Shown in pieces: positions 1 to 8,373 of a stretch of 64,000 nucleotides of DNA (the first letter of the stretch is position 1; the number at the start of each line of letters is the position of its first letter). The stretch comes from Methanotrichaceae archaeon. GTDB taxonomy: Archaea; Halobacteriota; Methanosarcinia; Methanotrichales; Methanotrichaceae. The position numbers and the translations under genes are program-made. The stretch lies in assembly GCA_013178225.1 (NCBI GenBank), contig JABLXE010000002.1, positions 164,128 through 228,127 of the forward strand. Direction: 5' to 3'. The notes beneath the pieces were generated by a model. That model had not been told where the DNA came from. It searched no databases and saw only the letters and a program-made list of their open reading frames with translations.

Positions 1-712
<712 letters not shown>

Positions 713-734
713 AGCCTCTAAGTCATGAAGATAG

Positions 735-742
735 AAATATAA
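735..742. promoter_or_regulatory. Shared TATA-like element between divergent genes
   Basis: AAATATAA lies between two divergent starts (712 on the minus strand and 780 on the plus strand). It is centred about 26 nt from the minus start and 41 nt from the plus start, and could serve both directions. Inferred from composition and spacing only. Confidence 0.4.
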
Positions 743-779
743 CCGTTTCGAAGAGACGTAAATTTGGATGGTGTTTTGA

Positions 780-1196
780 TTGGACGAGGTGCTGGAGACT
801 CTGGCAAAGCGGTTTCGAGAAGAGCCTTATGCCAGGTTGCTGGGAATGGAGCTGGTAAAGCTGCAGGCGGGCCGCGCCGCGGTGAGGCTTGAGATCGGAG
901 AGGGCATGAACAACCTATTCGGCACGGCTCATGGAGGTGCCCTCTTCTCCGCAATCGACGGGGTCTTTGAGCTGGCCGCCAATTCATACGGAACTGTGGC
1001 GGTGGCCCTGAGCATGAACGTGAACTTCCTGGCACCGGCACCAAGCGGCATGACCGTCACTGCCGAGGCCCGGGAGGTGAGCAGGTCAAACCGGATCTCC
1101 ACCTATCAGATTGAGCTTCGGAGCGAAGAGGGGTGGCTGATCGCCAGCTGCCAGGCCATGGCTTACCGCAAGAGGGATAAGCTGCCCTTCCTGTGA
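780..1196 (+). CDS. PaaI-family hotdog thioesterase, 138 aa
   Basis: A single hotdog-fold thioesterase domain fills the protein. The N-x-x-G-T-A-H-G-G-A-L-F-S-A-I-D segment (about residues 43-60) is the family signature, with the conserved HGG and the acidic residue on the central helix. Members hydrolyse acyl- or aryl-CoA thioesters in the cytoplasm; the substrate is unknown here. The start is a TTG: the ATG 12 nt upstream hits a stop three codons later. It sits alone between a divergent gene and ycaO, and no catabolic partner such as phenylacetate genes is nearby, so a housekeeping CoA-salvage role is as likely as a pathway role. Confidence 0.85.
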   Translation: MDEVLETLAKRFREEPYARLLGMELVKLQAGRAAVRLEIGEGMNNLFGTAHGGALFSAIDGVFELAANSYGTVAVALSMNVNFLAPAPSGMTVTAEAREVSRSNRISTYQIELRSEEGWLIASCQAMAYRKRDKLPFL

Positions 1197-1202
1197 GCCC
1201 AG

Positions 1203-1210
1203 AATTTATA
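1203..1210 (+). promoter_or_regulatory. TATA-like promoter element of ycaO
   Basis: AATTTATA lies 7 nt after the thioesterase stop, centred about 30 nt before the ycaO ATG. This spacing predicts a very short or absent leader. Confidence 0.4.
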
Positions 1211-1236
1211 TGCAATCGTCATAAAGCGGTGTAGTG

Positions 1237-2451
1237 ATGAGACTCAGGTCGTGTGTTAAGAGATACAAGAAAGACACTCACCGGGCCCTCTCTCCGGAAG
1301 AGACCCTCTCCCGGGTGGAGTCGCTGCTTCCTGCTGCGGGGATTACTCGCGTTGCCGACATCACCAACCTGGACCGGATCGGCATCCCGGTATTCTCCTC
1401 CATCCGGCCCATGGCTGCTCGCGGCGCCATCTCGGTCTACAACGGCAAGGGGGCAACGGCTACCGAGGCGCGGGTCTCGGCCATAATGGAGGGGCTGGAA
1501 CGCTATTCCTCAGAGGTGCTGGACCGCGAGCTTCGCATCAGCCGCTACCGGGATCTGCAGGAGAAAGAGAACGCCCTTTCGCCCACCGAGCTGATACTGC
1601 CGCCCCAGGCTGAGGTCGAGGCTGAGATTCCATGGGTGGCGGGCTGGGATTTGATGGCCGACGAGGAGATCTGGGTTCCTGCGAGTGCCGTGTTTCATCC
1701 TTTGCCGCACGAGTACCGGTCGCTCTTCCGGACCAACACCAGCGGTCTGGCCTCCGGAAATGAGCTGGAGGAAGCCATATTTCACGGCCTGGCCGAGGTG
1801 ATAGAGCGGGATGCCTGGGCGCTGGTCGAGGCCGCGCGCAACACCGGCCCGCTGATCGAGGGGCTGGGAGACGGACTGGCCGGCGATCTCCTGCAGAAGT
1901 TTCAGCAGGCAGAGGTGGATGTCTATCTGCGGGACATCACCAGCGACATCGGCGTTCCGACCTGCGCGGCGGTCTCAGACGACGTCAAGCTGAAAGACCC
2001 GACGCTCCTGACGACCGGCATGGGAACGCACACCAGCGCCGGAGTGGCGGTGCTTCGGGCCCTCACCGAAGTGGCCCAGAGCCGTCTCACCCAGATCCAC
2101 GGGGCACGCGAGGACGCGACCTCGGCCGATTTCCGGAAACAGATCGGCTATGAGAGGACCAAGCGGCTAAACAAGCACTGGTTTGAGACTTCGTCCAGCG
2201 AGGAGTTCAGCCACCTGAAATCGAATGACAGCGACGATTTCCTGGAGGACGTGAGGTTCATGCTGACGCAGCTTGAGAGAGCGGGCCTGGAGAAGGCGAT
2301 CGTAGTCAACCTCACCCGGGAGGAGATCGGCGTGCCGGTGGTAAGGGTGATCGTGCCCGGCCTGGAGATGGCGGGGGTAGATCCGGAGAGAGTAGGCAAG
2401 CGGTGCAGGGATGTCAGGCATCGTCGTGTTCCTCGGCCCAAGCCTTCCTGA
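1237..2451 (+). CDS. ycaO: YcaO-family ATP-dependent enzyme, TfuA-associated (McrA thioamidation)
   Basis: YcaO enzymes use ATP to activate a peptide backbone amide; with TfuA partners in methanogens they install thioglycine in McrA of methyl-coenzyme M reductase. The 404-aa protein shows the YcaO nucleotide-binding stretch around residues 71-93, including E-G-L-E-R-Y-S, and a second acidic motif F-H-G-L-A-E-V-I-E-R-D. It ends in P-R-P-K-P-S, matching the C-terminal PxPxP of azoline-forming YcaOs. A GTG at 1234 is possible, but the ATG at 1237 sits better behind GGTG. The last 41 nt overlap tfuA in another frame, so the pair is translationally coupled. Assignment to McrA is by family and context. 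Confidence 0.9.
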   Translation: MRLRSCVKRYKKDTHRALSPEETLSRVESLLPAAGITRVADITNLDRIGIPVFSSIRPMAARGAISVYNGKGATATEARVSAIMEGLERYSSEVLDRELRISRYRDLQEKENALSPTELILPPQAEVEAEIPWVAGWDLMADEEIWVPASAVFHPLPHEYRSLFRTNTSGLASGNELEEAIFHGLAEVIERDAWALVEAARNTGPLIEGLGDGLAGDLLQKFQQAEVDVYLRDITSDIGVPTCAAVSDDVKLKDPTLLTTGMGTHTSAGVAVLRALTEVAQSRLTQIHGAREDATSADFRKQIGYERTKRLNKHWFETSSSEEFSHLKSNDSDDFLEDVRFMLTQLERAGLEKAIVVNLTREEIGVPVVRVIVPGLEMAGVDPERVGKRCRDVRHRRVPRPKPS

Positions 2452-3061
2452 AGCCCGGGCCCGAAAGATTCTGGCAGCCGACTTCAGGCCTCCGGCCAAG
2501 CGCGGCGACATTTGCCGGGCGGCGCGGGAGGGTGCAAAGGTAATATGTCTCATCGACGGGGTATTCTTTCAGGACTGCTCCGTGGCCCACAAGGAGGTGC
2601 TCTACGCCCTGAAGGGAGGTGCGAAGGTGATCGGTGCCTCCAGCATGGGCGCGCTGCGGGCAGCTGAGCTGGATGTCTACGGCATGGAAGGGGTAGGTGA
2701 TATCTACCGGGCCTACCGGAGCGGCGATCTGGTCTCTGACGATGAGGTTGCGCTGATATTTGACCCGCTCACCTTTGAGCCGCTCTCGGAGCCGATGGTG
2801 AACATCCGTCACAACCTGGCCCTGGCCGAGGCTGAGGGCGTAATTGACCGGCCGGTCAGGGATATTCTGCTGGAGGCTGCAGCATCCATGTATTTTCCCC
2901 AGAGGACCTATGAGCGGATGGCCAAGGCCTGTGAGGGCCGGGTTCCGGACGAGACCTTGCAGAGCCTCCTGAGGTTCATTCGAGAAAAGCGAAGAGATCT
3001 GAAGATGGAAGACGCGGAAAAAGCGCTGGAGCGGGCAAAGGTGCTGGCAAATGTTGGTTAG
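2411..3061 (+). CDS. tfuA: TfuA-like protein, partner of YcaO in thioamide formation
   Basis: A 216-aa TfuA-core protein. The motif G-A-S-S-M-G-A-L-R-A-A-E-L near residue 77 and the following Y-G-M-E-G-V-G-D-I-Y are typical of the family. TfuA is thought to deliver or release sulfide for YcaO-dependent thioamidation, shown for McrA thioglycine in Methanosarcina. The start lies within ycaO (41-nt overlap) and the stop overlaps the next gene, a ubiquitin-like sulfur carrier, by 11 nt. The three overlapping genes therefore look like one translational unit. No membrane segment or signal peptide is seen. Confidence 0.9.
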   Translation: MSGIVVFLGPSLPEARARKILAADFRPPAKRGDICRAAREGAKVICLIDGVFFQDCSVAHKEVLYALKGGAKVIGASSMGALRAAELDVYGMEGVGDIYRAYRSGDLVSDDEVALIFDPLTFEPLSEPMVNIRHNLALAEAEGVIDRPVRDILLEAAASMYFPQRTYERMAKACEGRVPDETLQSLLRFIREKRRDLKMEDAEKALERAKVLANVG

Positions 3062-3326
3062 ATTAAAGGCCTTTGCCGGATTCAGGCATATCCTGGGAAA
3101 AGAGAGGGCTGCTGAGCTGGCGGAAGGGTCAAGGGTCAGCGATCTGCTGCAGAGGCTGTGTGAGGAGCATCCGGAACTGCGGCCCTTGCTGTACGATGGT
3201 TCAACGCTCAAGCCCGAGGTGAACATCCTGGTGAAGGGCGTAAACATCGAAGGCCTGCAGGGTCCGGACACGGTGCTGGCAGAGGGAGATGAGGTGGCCG
3301 TATTTCCTGCGGCCATAGGCGGATAG
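3051..3326 (+). CDS. MoaD/ThiS-type ubiquitin-like sulfur-carrier protein, 91 aa
   Basis: A beta-grasp protein ending in A-I-G-G, the diglycine tail that E1-like enzymes adenylate and thiocarboxylate. Internal features such as F-R-H-I-L-G-K-E and G-D-E-V-A-V-F-P match MoaD more closely than ThiS. Its ATG overlaps the tfuA stop. Either it feeds molybdopterin synthesis or, given its place in the ycaO-tfuA unit, it carries the sulfur used for thioamidation; the second is my inference. A second MoaD with its own MoaE and E1-like gene lies at 19.3-21.5 kb, which leaves this copy free for a dedicated job. Confidence 0.85.
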   Translation: MLVRLKAFAGFRHILGKERAAELAEGSRVSDLLQRLCEEHPELRPLLYDGSTLKPEVNILVKGVNIEGLQGPDTVLAEGDEVAVFPAAIGG

Positions 3327-3434
3327 CTAAAATACAGTTTAATGGAAGTTGCTCTATTTAGATTGCTTATTGAATAGCTTCAAATAATAGCATCAAAAAG
3401 GGCTTGCCAATCTGCGAACAACTGTTGGATTGTC

Positions 3435-4325
3435 ATGTTGGAGGAGATACTAGCACTTAAACGGGAGCGCAACGCTGCCATCCTGGCCCATAACTACCAG
3501 GTTCCCGAAGTTCAGGATGCCGCCGATCTGGTTGGCGACTCCCTGGAGCTTTCGCGGGCAGCGGCACGCCTGGATGCGGATGTCATTATATTTTGCGGCG
3601 TGGACTTCATGGCCGAGACGGCGGCCATTCTGTCGCCCGATAAGCGGGTGGTGCTGCCGGCAAAGGGGGCCTTCTGTCCCATGGCCCACCTGGTGAATGC
3701 AGAGCAGCTGCGAGAGATGAAGGCGCAACATCCGGACGCTGCAGTGGTGGCCTATGTCAACTCCTCTGCAGATGTGAAGGCCGAAAGCGACATATGCTGC
3801 ACCTCGGCCAACGGGGTTCAGGTGGTCAAATCGCTCTCTGAGGACGAGGTCATTTTCGTTCCCGATCGCAACCTGGGAGCTTACGTGCAGCGCTTCACCG
3901 ACAAGAAGGTCCTGACCGCAAACGGCTACTGTTACGTGCACGATCGCTTAACCCCTCTGGAGGTGGAGGCGGCACGGAGATCTCACCCGCAGGCCGAGGT
4001 TCTGGTGCACCCCGAATGCCGGCCGGAGGTGATCGACGTTGCCGATTTTGTGTACAGCACCTCCGGCATGAGCCGCCATGCCCAGAAAAGCGAGGCCCAG
4101 GAGTTCATCATCGGCACTGAGGTGGGAATGCTCTACCGGCTGAAGAAGGACAATCCAGACAAGGAGTTCTATCCCCTGAGCGAAGCGGCGATTTGCGACA
4201 ACATGAAGAAGACCAGCCTTGATCTGGTTCTAATAGCCCTGCAGACTCTGGAGCCCCAGGTGGTCGTGCCGGAAAATATAGCGGCACGAGCAAGAAAAGC
4301 CATCGAGAGGATGCTGGCCATCTAA
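3435..4325 (+). CDS. nadA: Quinolinate synthase NadA
   Basis: Condenses iminoaspartate with dihydroxyacetone phosphate to quinolinate for NAD synthesis, using an oxygen-sensitive [4Fe-4S] cluster. The 296-aa length is normal for the archaeal type. The three cluster ligands are visible as C81 (A-F-C-P-M-A), C166 (G-Y-C-Y-V-H) and C254 (I-C-D-N-M-K), the same spacing as in the Thermotoga and Pyrococcus enzymes. The H-N-Y-Q motif at 19-22 and S-T-S-G-M at 208-212 are substrate contacts in the family. The ATG at 3435 has no strong SD. No nadB/aspartate dehydrogenase or nadC lies in the window; the adjacent sufS-like gene could support its cluster. Confidence 0.95.
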   Translation: MLEEILALKRERNAAILAHNYQVPEVQDAADLVGDSLELSRAAARLDADVIIFCGVDFMAETAAILSPDKRVVLPAKGAFCPMAHLVNAEQLREMKAQHPDAAVVAYVNSSADVKAESDICCTSANGVQVVKSLSEDEVIFVPDRNLGAYVQRFTDKKVLTANGYCYVHDRLTPLEVEAARRSHPQAEVLVHPECRPEVIDVADFVYSTSGMSRHAQKSEAQEFIIGTEVGMLYRLKKDNPDKEFYPLSEAAICDNMKKTSLDLVLIALQTLEPQVVVPENIAARARKAIERMLAI

Positions 4326-4338
4326 TCTAAAAGCATCA

Positions 4339-4350
4339 TTTTTTTCGAAT
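4339..4350 (+). terminator. T-tract terminator after nadA
   Basis: A run of seven T with further T-rich sequence follows the nadA stop, between two convergent genes. Oligo-T without a hairpin is a usual archaeal termination signal. Confidence 0.45.
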
Positions 4351-4373
4351 TTCGTTTTAGCTCTCTCGCTGCC

Positions 4374-5558
4374 TCAGGCCAGCCGGGCAATGCTCTCCAG
4401 GGTCTGCAGCAGCAGGTCGATCTCCTCCTCGGTGTTGTAGAGGTAGACGGAGGCCCGGACGGTGCCGTGATCAAGGCCCAGGTGTCTCATGAGCGGCATG
4501 CAGCAGTGATGGCCGGAGCGAACCGCTATGCTCTTTGCCTGGTCCAGCATCAGCGCCACCTCGTGCGGCAAAAGTCCCCGGATGTTGAACGAGACCACGC
4601 CGCTTCTATCCCTGAGGTCAGCGGGTCCGTAAATCTCCAGGCCTTCGATCTCCTGCAGCCCCATAAGCAGCCTTTGGGTGAGCATCATCTCGTGATTGTG
4701 CACCTCGGCCAGGCCGACCTTTTGCAGGTAGTCGGCTGCAGCACCAAGTCCTATTCCGCCGCCCACGTCCGGCGTTCCGGCCTCGAACCCCTCGTAGCCC
4801 TTCTTTATCGAGAAACTCTCCTCGAAGACCTGGTCCACCATGCCTCCGCCGGAGAGAAGCGGCTGGACTGGGGACTCATCTTTCATCCACAGCACTCCCG
4901 TGCCGGTTGGCCCCAGCATCTTGTGGCCGGAAAAGCACAGGAAGTCGCACCCCAGAATATCGACCTTCAGCGGCAGATGAGGAGCTGACTGAGCCGCATC
5001 CAGGAGGTACATTGCTCCGTTTTCCCGGCACAGGTCGGAGATCTCCCGCACCGGAAGCACTGTTCCCAGGACGTTGGAGACGTGAGTTGTCGCTACAAGG
5101 CGGACGTCGTCGTTTATGGCCCGCTCAAATTCGGCGGTATCGATTCTTCCCTCACGGTCGGGCTTGATTATCTCGAGCTCCACTCCCTGAGATTTCAGCT
5201 TCATCCAGGGCAGGAGGTTGGAGTGATGCTCCAGAAGCGTGGTCACCACCCGGTCGCCCCGTTTCCAGCTCAGCCCCTGGGCGACCAGGTTGATGGATTC
5301 GGTGGCGTTGCGGGTAAAGACCGTGGTCCCTCCAGAAGCGGCCACGAACTCCGCCAGCTTGTTATGGGCCAGGCGGTAGCGCTGGTCGGCCAGCTGAGCC
5401 TGGCGGTAAACCCCCCGGCCCACGTTGGCCCGAAAATGGCGGTAGTAGTCCTCCACGGATTTAAGAACCGGCTCGGGGGTGAGGCTGGTGGCAGCGCTGT
5501 CCAGGTAAATGACATCGCTCAAGACGGCGAAGTCTTCTCTTAGCCGCGAGACGTTCAT
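4374..5558 (-). CDS. sufS: SufS/CsdA-type group II cysteine desulfurase
   Basis: PLP enzyme that moves sulfur from cysteine to an acceptor. The 394-aa protein has L-D-S-A-A-T-S-L-T-P near the start, the internal PLP lysine in F-S-G-H-K-M-L-G-P-T-G, and the group II sulfur-relay cysteine in R-S-G-H-H-C-C-M-P-L-M, with two adjacent Cys. It overlaps larE by 4 nt (ATGA), and both are transcribed away from the HTH regulator gene. The partner could be LarE, the SufBC scaffold at 47-49 kb, or the sulfur carrier of the ycaO cluster; the sequence does not decide this. Many methanogens lack a functional desulfurase and use sulfide, so its presence is worth noting. Confidence 0.9.
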   Translation of the reverse strand: MNVSRLREDFAVLSDVIYLDSAATSLTPEPVLKSVEDYYRHFRANVGRGVYRQAQLADQRYRLAHNKLAEFVAASGGTTVFTRNATESINLVAQGLSWKRGDRVVTTLLEHHSNLLPWMKLKSQGVELEIIKPDREGRIDTAEFERAINDDVRLVATTHVSNVLGTVLPVREISDLCRENGAMYLLDAAQSAPHLPLKVDILGCDFLCFSGHKMLGPTGTGVLWMKDESPVQPLLSGGGMVDQVFEESFSIKKGYEGFEAGTPDVGGGIGLGAAADYLQKVGLAEVHNHEMMLTQRLLMGLQEIEGLEIYGPADLRDRSGVVSFNIRGLLPHEVALMLDQAKSIAVRSGHHCCMPLMRHLGLDHGTVRASVYLYNTEEEIDLLLQTLESIARLA

Positions 5559-6364
5559 AAGGCCTCGTTCATGCTCCCGCTTCGATAGCCATCCAGGTCC
5601 AGGACCACGTACCGGAAGCCCAGGCCCTTGAGCCTATAGACAATCATCTCCCGCAAAGCCAGAACTCCGGACATGTCCCCGGCGCAGGTCTCAATCCTTG
5701 CCATGTCGCCATGCGACCTCACCCTCATCGGGCCTGTACCAAGACCCAGTCCGCGCAGAAATTCCTCGGCCTCCTCGATTCGAGCAAGCTTCTGCTGGCT
5801 GATTTCCTCTCCGTAGGGAATCCGGGAAGCGAGGCAGGCTGATGGAGGCCGGTTCCAGAAGGGCAGGCCCATTTCTCTGGATATGGCCCGGATGTCCTCC
5901 TTGGTCATCTCTGCCTCCATCAGGGGATGCCAGATGCTCTCTTCCTCGCAGGCTTTCAATCCCGGCCGGAAGTCCTGCAGGTCTGACAGGTTGGCCCCGT
6001 CGGCCACCCAGGCTATGTTCTCGTTGGAGGCGACCTCCTTTAGGCGGCGGCAGAACTCCTTCTTGCAGTGATAGCAGCGATCGGGAGGATTTTCGAAGAC
6101 CTGCGGGCGTTTCAGCAGAGAGGCTTTAACCGTCAGGCATCTGAGGCCTAAAGACCTGGCCAGCTCTTGGGCGTATTGCAGTTCGCTACGGGGAAGCCCC
6201 TCATGGTCCAGGATCAGGCATAAGGCGGAATCTCCCAGAACATCGCCGGCCACCTTGGCCAGGAAGCTGCTGTCCAGGCCGCCGGAATAGGCCACTAGGA
6301 GCGAGCCCTTCTCGGCAATGGCCTTCTTGAGTTTTTCCAATTTTAAAATCTGGTCTTCTATCAT
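5555..6364 (-). CDS. larE: LarE, ATP-dependent sulfur insertase for the nickel-pincer nucleotide cofactor
   Basis: LarE adenylates pyridinium bis-carboxylate mononucleotide and inserts sulfur, in some species from its own cysteine. The 269-aa protein has the PP-loop S-G-G-L-D-S at 27-32, a C-Y-H-C motif at 97-100 and C177 in P-P-S-A-C-L-A-S-R, equivalent to the sacrificial Cys176 of Lactobacillus LarE. It is cotranscribed with a cysteine desulfurase. LarB, the preceding pathway enzyme, is at 59.3 kb; LarC and the LarA racemase are not in the window. A general PP-loop sulfurtransferase role is the alternative. Confidence 0.88.
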   Translation of the reverse strand: MIEDQILKLEKLKKAIAEKGSLLVAYSGGLDSSFLAKVAGDVLGDSALCLILDHEGLPRSELQYAQELARSLGLRCLTVKASLLKRPQVFENPPDRCYHCKKEFCRRLKEVASNENIAWVADGANLSDLQDFRPGLKACEEESIWHPLMEAEMTKEDIRAISREMGLPFWNRPPSACLASRIPYGEEISQQKLARIEEAEEFLRGLGLGTGPMRVRSHGDMARIETCAGDMSGVLALREMIVYRLKGLGFRYVVLDLDGYRSGSMNEAL

Positions 6365-6435
6365 AGAACCAAAAAATCAATAGATGAATCCGGATCTTAC
6401 CGGCTGGCCAGGGTCTTCCTGAAAGGCTTCTCGCC

Positions 6436-6780
6436 TCAGGGGACCTTGTGGGAGGGGGTCACCTGGCACTTGGCGGATACGCATCCGGTGTCGTCCTCTC
6501 TTACGCTCTTGCAGATATCGCAGATGCGGTCGGTGAGGTTTTCCACCCGGCCTTGAATCAGGTCTTCGGCGAGCCTCTCAATAGACTTCTTGTGCTCTTC
6601 GGCAAACTGGATGTTGTATCCTCTCTTCTTGGAAACGTACTGAGACACTGCGGGGGGTGTGATTCCCAGAAGCTGAGAAACCTCTTTTTGGGACAGACCC
6701 CTTTTCACCAGCTCGTCCGCTATAGCTGCCCTGATGCTTGGAAGAACATCCCAGACTATTGCTTCACACGGCGATTTCAT
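6436..6780 (-). CDS. XRE-type HTH transcriptional regulator with C-terminal Cys cluster, 114 aa
   Basis: Residues 30-54 form a helix-turn-helix (Q-K-E-V-S-Q-L-L-G-I-T, then A-V-S-Q-Y-V). The C-terminal part has C87-x2-C90-x9-C100-x4-C105, suited to bind zinc or an iron-sulfur cluster. I start at the ATG at 6778-6780, which has AGGTAGGA upstream; the frame stays open for 67 more codons, but that extension has no SD and no conserved look. It precedes larE and sufS on the same strand by 72 nt, so it may regulate sulfur or Fe-S genes. The ligand is inferred, not shown. A TATA-like GATTATAAGC lies at 6846-6855 on the minus strand. Confidence 0.82.
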   Translation of the reverse strand: MKSPCEAIVWDVLPSIRAAIADELVKRGLSQKEVSQLLGITPPAVSQYVSKKRGYNIQFAEEHKKSIERLAEDLIQGRVENLTDRICDICKSVREDDTGCVSAKCQVTPSHKVP

Positions 6781-7216
6781 TTCATTCCTACCTTTTCTCC
6801 GCAGCAATCCAGATGCCTTTATCACGATTGTTATAGAGGCTTCGCGCTTATAATCTTGCAGGGAGCATATTAATGTTGCTCTCACGAACAGGTGGACCCG
6901 GCCGGGACAGAATTCTCTGAGAAGAGGCGGTTGTCTTTTTAGAAGGATTGGGACCCTAATACATAGATCATTAGCAACCAAGGCTGTCTAACAGATGAAC
7001 CGGATTGGACGTGGAGGGCGGCAAAGATCCTTAAACCTTCCGGGACAATAACTGGGATGAGGAATGAATTTGACGAAAAGATCCGAGAGGCGAAGAAGCG
7101 ACCCTGAGGCGGTCAGAAGGAGGCTGGAAAACAGCTTGCCCTGGAGCCTGTCGCGCTGGATTTCAAACCTCACTCGCGGGAAACGGGCCTGCAAGAGGCG
7201 GTGAACGGATAATCTG
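6781..7216. other. Intergenic region between divergent regulator and small-protein genes
   Basis: About 435 nt without a convincing gene. It holds the putative minus-strand promoter (6846-6855) of the regulator and a TTAAACC element near 7031 that could serve the plus-strand gene. Short open frames starting at 7057 and 7064 are discussed as rejected. No RNA gene was recognised. Confidence 0.4.
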
Positions 7217-7552
7217 GTGATAGCAGTGAAGAACCTCAACCAGAAGGACATCGAGATTCTGAAGAAGCTGGCACCTCAGTTGCGCGAGCCGGAGGCCTCC
7301 GGCGGCCTGCTGGCCACCATGTCCGGCTATTACATAACCGATAGGGAGGACTTCCGGGCCCGGCTGGAAAGCCTGCCCGATGAGGACCTGAAGTATCTGG
7401 CAGAGAGGGCCATGGACGGCTCGGAGTGCCTGCTGTGTATTGCTCCCCGGTGTGCAGAGACCTTTTTGGATGCCGTGGACAGAAGGCTTTCGCCGGAGAC
7501 CGCGGGTCGTCTGCGGGAGATATTCGAGAGCATTACGGGATACGAAGAATGA
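7217..7552 (+). CDS. Unrecognised small protein, 111 aa; paralogue of the gene at 21853
   Basis: Not a family I can name. Nearly all helical in appearance. It aligns over its whole length with the 115-aa protein at 21853-22200: both have L-x-x-x-D-x-x-I-L-x-K-L-x-P-x-L near the start, then D-F-x-x-R-L-x-x-L-x-D-E-D, Y-L-A, a Cys-containing loop and R-L-R-E-x-x-E-S near the end. In this copy the loop reads C-L-L-C. It begins with GTG and has GGTGAACGG upstream. The other copy closes the MoaD-MoaE-CutA run, hinting at a link to sulfur carriers or metal cofactors, but no function can be claimed. Confidence 0.65.
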   Translation: MIAVKNLNQKDIEILKKLAPQLREPEASGGLLATMSGYYITDREDFRARLESLPDEDLKYLAERAMDGSECLLCIAPRCAETFLDAVDRRLSPETAGRLREIFESITGYEE

Positions 7553-7555
7553 TTT

Positions 7556-7615
7556 AAGTCAAAGTGATTTCGAATTACGCCCACTTTTTAAGTGGCCTTC
7601 GCCGCAATTTGACTT
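7556..7615. repeat. Nested inverted repeats 3' of the small-protein gene
   Basis: An outer 8-bp inverted repeat (AAGTCAAA 7556-7563, TTTGACTT 7608-7615) encloses a hairpin CCACTT-TTT-AAGTGG at 7581-7595. It begins 4 nt after the stop codon, so it may form the 3' end structure of the transcript. Confidence 0.4.
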
Positions 7616-7997
7616 TGTTAATCTTGGCCAAAGTGCCCACATTTGGAAGCTATTTCAAATGAATAAAAATATAATATCGTGGTGCTTAATACGATACGCC
7701 CAAGCAATCCAAAGCCATAATTGATCGAATCCATATACGTAACTTCTTGATACAAGGATAGTCTCTCCTAAGGATGTTGCGTTGAGGCTTATATTTGTTT
7801 CAAAGGTTGGCTTTTAAGCAACATATTCATGTTTCTTGTATTAATAATAAATATGAAATGTTTAAGGGAAAAACTTATATCTGCTTAGGCCATTTCATTA
7901 CGGTCCTATAATATATGTGAAAAATTGGTTTCACATTGGACAAAATAATTGGAGTCTGGTCTATTCTTACTAGGCCAGACTACTAAAGGAGAACATA
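7616..7997. other. AT-rich intergenic region and structured leader
   Basis: No gene seen. A TATA-like CCTATAATATATG lies near 7904-7916. It is followed by two inverted repeats: GTGAAA/TTTCAC (7917-7922, 7929-7934) and AGTCTGG/CCAGACT (7953-7959, 7975-7981), the second ending just before the SD of the next gene. Confidence 0.45.
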
Positions 7998-8318
7998 ATG
8001 AGAACAGCTAAACACCCTCAATGGGATTTAAATCCTACGGTCAAGAGTATGACTAACATAGACAAGCAAACAATTACTGCGACAGCAGGCGAATTATTGA
8101 AGCTGATTTCAGGCAGCGGAGATATGGAACTAAAGCTCATAGGCAATCTCTCCTCAAGTGGATCGGATTGCTTAGAGGTTCTTGATTACTCCGGAGAATT
8201 ATTAAATCTTGATGATGCCATTCGCTATTTGGATAATTCAGAAATCATCGAGCTAAAGGAGTGGAAGTACCTCACGCAAGATTATATATTTCTCGTGTAT
8301 GGTCTTCCGGCCGATTGA
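7998..8318 (+). CDS. Unrecognised protein, 106 aa
   Basis: I do not recognise this protein. It is acidic and probably soluble, with no signal peptide, a helical middle and a C-terminus rich in Tyr/Leu (Q-D-Y-I-F-L-V-Y-G). The ATG has AAAGGAG 6 nt upstream, a strong ribosome-binding site, which is the main support that it is real. The base composition is more AT-rich than most neighbours, which can mean recent acquisition. A stem-loop sits immediately upstream of the SD and a GCGC hairpin with six T follows the stop, so it appears to be a one-gene transcript. Confidence 0.6.
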   Translation: MRTAKHPQWDLNPTVKSMTNIDKQTITATAGELLKLISGSGDMELKLIGNLSSSGSDCLEVLDYSGELLNLDDAIRYLDNSEIIELKEWKYLTQDYIFLVYGLPAD

Positions 8319-8338
8319 TCGAGACGATAGAAAATGGC

Positions 8339-8361
8339 GCGCGAATGCGCTCAAATTTTTT
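8339..8361 (+). terminator. Hairpin plus T-run terminator
   Basis: GCGC-GAAT-GCGC (8339-8350) is followed by TCAAA and six T, 20 nt after the stop of the 106-aa gene. Confidence 0.5.
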
Positions 8362-8373
8362 CTAATCAGACTC

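Noticed and set aside
2414..3316. 300-codon antisense frame over tfuA and the sulfur-carrier gene
   Set aside because: Antisense frames of this length are common over GC-rich genes; the sense strand carries clear conserved proteins.
6781..6981. 67-codon N-terminal extension of the Cys-rich HTH regulator
   Set aside because: The ATG at 6780 has a clear SD and begins where related regulators begin; the extension covers the probable promoter.
7057..7204. Short frames (16 and 46 codons) upstream of the small-protein gene
   Set aside because: The 46-codon frame encodes an extremely Arg-rich peptide with poor SD spacing, and the other stops after 16 codons. Neither resembles a known protein.
7440..7724. 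94-codon plus-strand frame overlapping the 111-aa gene
   Set aside because: It overlaps a gene with a supported paralogue in another frame and extends into AT-rich, structured non-coding sequence.
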